DNA of 20,129 nucleotides from Berkiella sp964502705. Lineage in GTDB: Bacteria > Pseudomonadota > Gammaproteobacteria > Berkiellales > Berkiellaceae. Each line of letters begins with the position of its first letter. Position 1 is the first letter of the stretch. The translations under genes were made by a program, and so were the position numbers. This document shows positions 16,556 through 20,129 of this stretch, in pieces. The stretch covers positions 1 to 20,129 of the forward strand of contig CAZCXZ010000063.1 in NCBI GenBank assembly GCA_964502705.1. Reading direction: 5' to 3'. Below the pieces are notes generated by a model. That model saw nothing but the letters and a program-made list of their open reading frames with translations, was not told where the DNA came from and made no database searches.

Positions 16556-17161
16556 GTGAAAAACAATAACCTCGTTATTTTTGAAACAATATTAGGCACC
16601 AAGTGGCAATTCTTGCCCAATGCTTTAAAGCGCCATTATAACATTCGTGCGTTCAATAATGACAAGCTCATTGTTGCAGGTAAGATTACCGTTGAAAGCA
16701 AAGGCATCATGAAGTGGTTTGGCCCTTTATTCGGTGCTATGGGAATGTTGCCTCCTTTCGCAGAGCAGGATATTCCAATTGAAGTCACCTTCTCTACGGT
16801 TCCAGATTCGAATGCATTCTACTTCTCACGCACATTCCATTATCGCCAGCATGGTCTGTATCAATTTAACAGTAAAATGATACCGGTTGGTGGCAATGAA
16901 CTTGTGGATTTGACGCGTACTCATTCGGGCTGGAGAATGGCTTATGATTTCATCGACAATCAAATAATCTTAACGCATCGTGCCTATGTGTTTAAATTTT
17001 TTAAGTGGTTTATACCATTACCCATTGAATGGTTAATTGGTCGATGTGATTCTTATGAAGAAGCCATTTCAGAAAATGCTTTTAAAATGGGCATGCAGTT
17101 TACCCATCGGTGGTTTGGTGTGTTATATGCGTATTATGGGAATTTTACTTTCGTTGATTAA
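16556..17161 (+). CDS. DUF4166 domain protein
   Basis: A 201-aa protein matching the DUF4166 family, whose function is not established; in other bacteria the domain occurs alone or behind oxidoreductase domains. Recognisable parts are the opening FETILGTKWQFLPNALKRHY, the glycine-rich hydrophobic stretch WFGPLFGAMGMLPP (about residues 54-67), a beta-rich middle with FYFSRTFHYR, and the closing FKWFIPLPIEWLIGRCDSYEEA followed by THRWFGVLYAYYGNFTFVD. Start is GTG with AAAGG 9 bases upstream; no alternative start lies close. It diverges from the NTF2/GNAT/nitrilase operon with a shared operator-like palindrome, which suggests a common regulon. A strong hairpin follows. Confidence 0.82.
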   Translation: MKNNNLVIFETILGTKWQFLPNALKRHYNIRAFNNDKLIVAGKITVESKGIMKWFGPLFGAMGMLPPFAEQDIPIEVTFSTVPDSNAFYFSRTFHYRQHGLYQFNSKMIPVGGNELVDLTRTHSGWRMAYDFIDNQIILTHRAYVFKFFKWFIPLPIEWLIGRCDSYEEAISENAFKMGMQFTHRWFGVLYAYYGNFTFVD

Positions 17162-17169
17162 CTTCAAGA

Positions 17170-17200
17170 GATCGTTGCTACAGCTTCTGTAGCAACGATC
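17170..17200. terminator. 14-bp perfect hairpin between convergent genes
   Basis: Arms GATCGTTGCTACAG (17170-17183) and CTGTAGCAACGATC (17187-17200) form a perfect 14-bp stem with a 3-base loop. It lies 8 bases past the DUF4166 stop and 10 bases past the stop of the opposing small gene. Neither side has a U-tract, so it may be a bidirectional RNA 3'-end barrier rather than a classical intrinsic terminator. Confidence 0.55.
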
Positions 17201-17210
17201 GTGATAGACA

Positions 17211-17459
17211 TTATTGACGCATCATTTGACGAGTTCTGGGGGCATCAGCGTTTGTATTCGCGGATTGTGGGCCAACAACGAGTTCTCTCAATTTAGTTGC
17301 GCCCTGATAAAGCGCTTTTGAGAAAAGCAGAGTGCCGCCCAGTGCAACCGTATTAAAAGCCAATTCTGGTAGCGAATCGCCTTTTACCATATGGTATGCC
17401 AATGCAGCCCCCGCAGTGCCAGCGAGTTCTAAATAAGATATTTCTACACCCTTTTTCAT
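17211..17459 (-). CDS. Small hydrophobic protein, 82 aa, unknown
   Basis: No family recognised. The 82-aa protein has two moderately hydrophobic, Gly/Ala-rich stretches (about residues 8-25, ISYLELAGTAGAALAYHM, and 33-51, LAFNTVALGGTLLFSKALY), then a charged and polar tail ending in RTRQMMRQ. It could be a small inner-membrane protein with two weak helices. The start is set by a perfect AGGAGG 6 bases before the ATG at 17459; an adjacent ATG (17462) is only 3 bases away. A frame opening at 17570 would give 119 aa but would bury both the ribosome site and a good promoter. It diverges from the kinase gene over 169 bases. Confidence 0.65.
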   Translation of the reverse strand: MKKGVEISYLELAGTAGAALAYHMVKGDSLPELAFNTVALGGTLLFSKALYQGATKLRELVVGPQSANTNADAPRTRQMMRQ

Positions 17460-17488
17460 CATAAACCTCCTTTGATAAAAACTGCCAA

Positions 17489-17516
17489 ATTGTAACACAC
17501 GCATTACGGGCAACAA
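17489..17516 (-). promoter_or_regulatory. Candidate promoter of the 82-aa gene
   Basis: On the minus strand TACAAT (17489-17494) is preceded by TGT, giving an extended -10 (TGTTACAAT), with a weak -35 TTGTTG 16 bases upstream (17511-17516). Transcription would begin about 20 bases before the AGGAGG of the small gene, which agrees with the short start chosen for it. Confidence 0.45.
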
Positions 17517-17628
17517 GATCCAATAAAAAATATAACTGGACATATATTCTGCCAGGTGACCTACACACAAACAGTCGTGATTTTTAGTCTACAGTTAAGT
17601 TATGACTGGTAAGTATGAGGGCGAGCTG

Positions 17629-18717
17629 ATGTCGAAATTAGTGATTTCAGATGCAGAATGGGAAAAAGCAGAACAGTTTTTTCAAAATCCTGATAATCAA
17701 GATAAAAAGCTGCGCAGAAAAGAAGATCCTCATTATCGCAAAGCAGACACGTCAATCCATTCATTTATTAAAGTGAACAACGAAATTTATGCACTGGCAG
17801 CTAACGCCTATTTAGGTGATGGTTCTTTTGGTAAAGTGAAATTAGGACAAAACAGAAAAGGGGATAATGTTGCCGTTAAAATTGAAGGCAGGGGATTAAG
17901 AGACGAAAGTAGTGCCACTATTAAGATCACGCGTATGATTGGCTATTATTTTGGTCAATTTGTGCGCGCATTTGATCGACCCATACTATTTAAAGACGAG
18001 CCAACCATCAACAAGCTTTATACAGTGACGAAATTACGTAAAGGACGGGAGTTGTATGAAAGCCTTGTTTATGATCCCTATACCGAAACGCAGAAAATGG
18101 TTATTGCCATACAATGCTGTTTTGCTATACAAAAATTACATAATAGAAAGATTGTTCATGCAGATATTAAGCCCGAAAACTTTATGATTAGGGCTAATGG
18201 ACATCAGGTCAATATTAAAACTATTGACTATGATTTTTCGAAAATCTTAGCTAAAGGTCAAAAAAGCTTTCAAGATACAGAAGCGATGGGCACCCCAGAA
18301 TACGTTGCTCCAGAAATCATCTATCGTTATCAGTATTCGTTTGCTTCTGATATTTATGCCTTAGGCATGTTATTTAAAAATGATTTGGGATTTACTATTC
18401 CACTCTGTAAAAGCATGACAGCGCATGTGCCTTCGCAGCGGCCGAATATGCTAGAAGTGCTTAAAAATTTAAAACAGCAATTAGAAAATCGACCGGATCT
18501 TGACGTAGATTCGATGATGGTGCTTCATCAAGTGCATAAGTTGATTACGCCTAAAAAAGAGCCGGTATTTGCACAATATTATTTAACCAGCGCTGCTATG
18601 CAACGAAGCATTTTGTATAACCAGCGCCTTGCTAGCAAAGAACCCGTTGTTATTCCGGTGGAAGAGGGCAAAGTGCAAGGAATAGTCAGCCAGTTTGAAA
18701 GACTGGGTTTGAATTGA
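17629..18717 (+). CDS. Eukaryotic-like Ser/Thr protein kinase, atypical motifs
   Basis: A 362-aa Hanks-type kinase without membrane or PASTA segments. Subdomains in order: glycine loop LGDGSFGKVKLG (GDGSFG at residues 63-68), VAVK with ATP-binding Lys84, catalytic loop HADIKPEN (177-184, Asp179), metal-binding DYD (200-202), activation-segment end GTPEYVAPE (APE 227-229), Asp241 in SDIYALGMLF, and Arg271 in PSQRP. Two positions deviate: HRD reads HAD, so it is a non-RD kinase, and DFG reads DYD. Catalytic residues remain, so it is probably active. About 80 C-terminal residues lie beyond the kinase core. I chose the ATG at 17629 (GAGG 8 bases upstream); an in-frame ATG at 17602 has a poor ribosome site. 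Soluble single-domain kinases like this are common among Legionella-type secreted effectors, but secretion is inference. Confidence 0.88.
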   Translation: MSKLVISDAEWEKAEQFFQNPDNQDKKLRRKEDPHYRKADTSIHSFIKVNNEIYALAANAYLGDGSFGKVKLGQNRKGDNVAVKIEGRGLRDESSATIKITRMIGYYFGQFVRAFDRPILFKDEPTINKLYTVTKLRKGRELYESLVYDPYTETQKMVIAIQCCFAIQKLHNRKIVHADIKPENFMIRANGHQVNIKTIDYDFSKILAKGQKSFQDTEAMGTPEYVAPEIIYRYQYSFASDIYALGMLFKNDLGFTIPLCKSMTAHVPSQRPNMLEVLKNLKQQLENRPDLDVDSMMVLHQVHKLITPKKEPVFAQYYLTSAAMQRSILYNQRLASKEPVVIPVEEGKVQGIVSQFERLGLN

Positions 18718-19153
18718 TTTATGAGGACAGCCACTTTGCATTTTCTTTTTTAAAACTAAGCTTTTGATGTTGGTAGTATCAATTGATACAGAATGTAGTC
18801 GTGATACAGAATCGAATCGAAGCATGGTCGGTGCAAGACATCACAATAAAATTCTGTGTAAATTGGCAAAAAATAAATCAACTCCTGATACGATAGTTAT
18901 AGTTGAATATTTGCATATATATGGTTTATCGGATGAAACCAAGTTAACAAGGTTCACCAATCCAGCGTCGCATTATGTCCTTTTAGTAGCGATGAGAATA
19001 ATGAACCAAAAAGTATATCGTAAAACATCATATTTAGGTTTTCATTTTTACCTAAATATGATTCAGCCTCAAACCAATCAAAAGTACAAATCAATATTGA
19101 AGAAGTTGTCACTTTTAGATCTACTCCAATAGGTCGATATGCTACTTTCAATT
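18718..19153. other. 436-base poorly coding region with palindromes
   Basis: The stretch lies between the stops of the kinase and the convergent 243-aa gene. It holds a 14-base palindrome GTATCAATTGATAC (18776-18789), the 10-base repeat GATACAGAAT at 18785 and 18803 (18-base period, the first copy overlapping the palindrome), and a perfect 13-bp stem (19027-19039 with 19050-19062, arm ATCATATTTAGGT, T-rich 10-base loop). An open frame crosses most of it. No terminator with a U-tract was found after the kinase. It may be a decayed gene, a small RNA locus, or spacer. Confidence 0.45.
18767..19132 (+). CDS. Doubtful ORF, 121 aa, unknown
   Basis: An open frame from ATG at 18767 downstream of the kinase. 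No family is recognised, and no Shine-Dalgarno is visible. Its codons include several ATA, AGA, AGG and CGA, which the neighbouring genes use sparingly, and three palindromic or repeated elements fall inside it. The product would be basic (many Lys/Arg) and without clear domains. It may be a chance frame in AT-rich DNA, or a young or decaying gene. I list it because no better explanation of the interval exists. Confidence 0.22.
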   Translation: MLVVSIDTECSRDTESNRSMVGARHHNKILCKLAKNKSTPDTIVIVEYLHIYGLSDETKLTRFTNPASHYVLLVAMRIMNQKVYRKTSYLGFHFYLNMIQPQTNQKYKSILKKLSLLDLLQ

Positions 19154-19885
19154 TTAGGATATTGAAATTTTTGATTTGGATAGTATAGCTTCGCTTTGCT
19201 GACTTTCAGTTGGAACAAAGCCTATTTTCTTATTATTTTCTCTAACCATGAAAATAAATTTATTAAAACGTTCAATGATAGCTTCTTCCTCTTTGCCAGA
19301 AGTAGTTTTGACGCTTTTAAGATAACCATCGGATAATAGCGATTGTGTTGGACGATATGTTCTAGCGTTGATGTTTACATATCCGCCCACAAGCTTATCT
19401 TGGAATGAGAGATCAATACGTTCTGATTGCAAAAGAGTATTATCCACCTCATCTAATTTAGCTTTGGTGTCTAAAGTTTTTGTGGTGAGTTGCGTTACCA
19501 CGATTTTAAAATCGTTTATCGCTCTCTCGATTGAATTCAAAAAGCCATCTATATTATTCAATGCGAGTTTTGCAAGCGAATATCGATTAGTCGTTTTAGA
19601 ATCAACATCATCAAACAATTTAATGACGTTTTTAGTTTTGATGGCGAGTTGAACTGCAAAATATTCATTAATTTCTTTTAATTGCATTCTAATAATATTT
19701 AGCTCAGGATATTTTTTAATGTGGTCGAGGAATTCCACGGTTTTTTGATAGGTTTTTTTAGCTTTAGTAATAGCATCCACTGTTTTAAGCGAGTCGTAAT
19801 CGGCATCAAACGCTGTAAAACAAAGAAGGTACTCGGTTAAATTGACATCATATTCAGCAGTAACACATGCAACGCCACGTTTCAT
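19154..19885 (-). CDS. Unrecognised 243-aa probably helical protein
   Basis: No family recognised. The sequence is Lys/Glu/Asp-rich with long predicted-helical, coiled-coil-like stretches (about residues 35-150, for example AKKTYQKTVEFLDHIKKYP and LDTKAKLDEVDNTLLQSERI), then a less helical middle (VGGYVNINARTYRPTQSLL), another helix (KEEEAIIERFNKFIFMVREN), and a Ser/Lys-rich tail ending KSKISIS. No signal peptide or membrane segment. The ATG has GAGGAA 5 bases upstream, so the gene is probably expressed. Base composition is AT-rich. Next to a eukaryotic-like kinase, a secreted effector or host-interacting protein is conceivable, but the sequence alone does not show it. Confidence 0.72.
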   Translation of the reverse strand: MKRGVACVTAEYDVNLTEYLLCFTAFDADYDSLKTVDAITKAKKTYQKTVEFLDHIKKYPELNIIRMQLKEINEYFAVQLAIKTKNVIKLFDDVDSKTTNRYSLAKLALNNIDGFLNSIERAINDFKIVVTQLTTKTLDTKAKLDEVDNTLLQSERIDLSFQDKLVGGYVNINARTYRPTQSLLSDGYLKSVKTTSGKEEEAIIERFNKFIFMVRENNKKIGFVPTESQQSEAILSKSKISIS

Positions 19886-19923
19886 AAAAATTCCTCAAGC
19901 TATAAAAATACCAAGATATATTT

Positions 19924-19952
19924 TACATAATCGAGAGTAAGTTGTATGTCAG
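19924..19952 (-). promoter_or_regulatory. Weak promoter candidate of the 243-aa gene
   Basis: On the minus strand CTGACA (19947-19952, five of six -35 bases) is followed after 17 bases by TATGTA (19924-19929, a poor -10). Position, about 40 bases before the ATG, is suitable. The -35 copy is half of a TGTCAGG direct repeat (plus-strand 19947-19953 and 19961-19967, 14-base period). Confidence 0.3.
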
Positions 19953-19996
19953 GCATATTCTGTCAGGTAAAACCTTAAATAAGGCTGTTATTATCT

Positions 19997-20025
19997 TTAA
20001 GTTCTTTCTTAAGTAAACATTTAAA
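19997..20025. repeat. Three TTAA-type half-sites with 12-base period
   Basis: TTAAG at 19997, TTAAG at 20009 and TTAAA at 20021 recur at exactly 12-base steps, about 110-140 bases upstream of the 243-aa gene. Read on the minus strand they are CTTAA/CTTAA/TTTAA. They could be direct-repeat half-sites for a response regulator. The surrounding DNA is AT-rich, so chance is possible. Confidence 0.3.
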
Positions 20026-20043
20026 GAAGTTTAGAATGCTGTT

Positions 20044-20129
20044 TTAAAGAGATGTTAGGTAACATTTTTTCGCAGCAAAATAGCCTTTAGGTTTACGCGT
20101 GCGTTCTTTGTCGCCAAAGTCGACCAAGA
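20044..20129 (-). CDS. C-terminal fragment of a gene entering from the right
   Basis: On the minus strand an open frame enters from the right edge and reads LVDFGDKERTRKPKGYFAAK, then KCYLTSL, before TAA at 20044-20046. Only 27 residues are seen, so the family cannot be assigned. The VDFGDKERTRKP stretch faintly recalls the C-termini of some glycoside hydrolases (VDF-x-RTPK), a loose resemblance only. It would be upstream of the 243-aa gene in the same direction, with 158 bases between. Confidence 0.4.
   Translation of the reverse strand, partial: LVDFGDKERTRKPKGYFAAKKCYLTSL

Noticed and set aside
17460..17570. Longer 119-aa form of the small hydrophobic protein
   Set aside because: A perfect AGGAGG at 17466-17471 and a promoter-like -10 at 17489-17494 lie inside the extension, so translation most likely begins at 17459.
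18954..19151. 65-aa minus-strand frame downstream of the 243-aa gene
   Set aside because: TTG start without ribosome site, product without recognisable features, and it overlaps the hairpin region.
19997..20025. Canonical PmrA box
   Set aside because: The TTAA repeats have 12-base period, whereas known PmrA sites, as I recall them, use 11; kept only as an unidentified repeat.
1..20129. tRNA or rRNA genes, CRISPR arrays, insertion sequences, phage attachment sites
   Set aside because: Looked for cloverleaf-like segments, regular spacer-repeat arrays, transposase motifs and terminal inverted repeats by eye; none could be supported.

Overview
The window reads as part of a gammaproteobacterial chromosome. 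The first two thirds keep the gene order familiar from Enterobacteria, Pseudomonas and Legionella/Coxiella (miaB-phoH-ybeY-corC-lnt and leuS-lptE-holA-rsfS-rlmH). The AT-leaning composition, a stand-alone eukaryotic-type protein kinase without membrane or PASTA parts, and several family-less genes suggest a host-associated or intracellular lineage such as Legionellales. That placement is inference; no rRNA or marker search was possible.

Region 1 (1-10.9 kb, all minus strand) is a dense housekeeping block. Read in the direction of transcription it runs miaB, phoH (ybeZ), ybeY, corC (ybeX), lnt, then leuS, lptE, holA, rsfS, rlmH and tag, the last cut by the window edge. Most junctions overlap or lie within a few bases. 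Two departures stand out: nadD, usually between holA and rsfS, is absent and replaced by a 94-base gap holding an unused perfect Shine-Dalgarno sequence, and tag follows rlmH where mrdA (PBP2) often sits.

Region 2 (11.0-13.56 kb, plus strand) carries a class I/II PLP aminotransferase and a D-Ala-D-Ala ligase, closed by a strong hairpin.

Region 3 (13.57-17.2 kb) is more accessory. It has an unrecognised 181-aa protein with an acidic serine-rich segment and its own TTGACA promoter. A minus-strand operon follows (NTF2-like ketosteroid-isomerase-related protein, GNAT acetyltransferase, nitrilase-family hydrolase, diacylglycerol kinase). A DUF4166 gene diverges from that operon across a 48-base gap that holds an 18-base operator-like palindrome.

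Region 4 (17.2-20.1 kb) is the most unusual. A small hydrophobic protein diverges from a eukaryotic-like Ser/Thr kinase with altered HRD and DFG motifs. A poorly coding stretch with palindromes follows, then an unrecognised 243-aa, probably helical protein whose upstream region carries short repeats. The last bases hold the C-terminus of another minus-strand gene. No tRNA, rRNA, CRISPR array or insertion sequence was seen. The best candidates for undescribed biology are the kinase and its neighbours, the two orphan proteins, and the NTF2/GNAT/nitrilase operon with its divergent DUF4166 partner.
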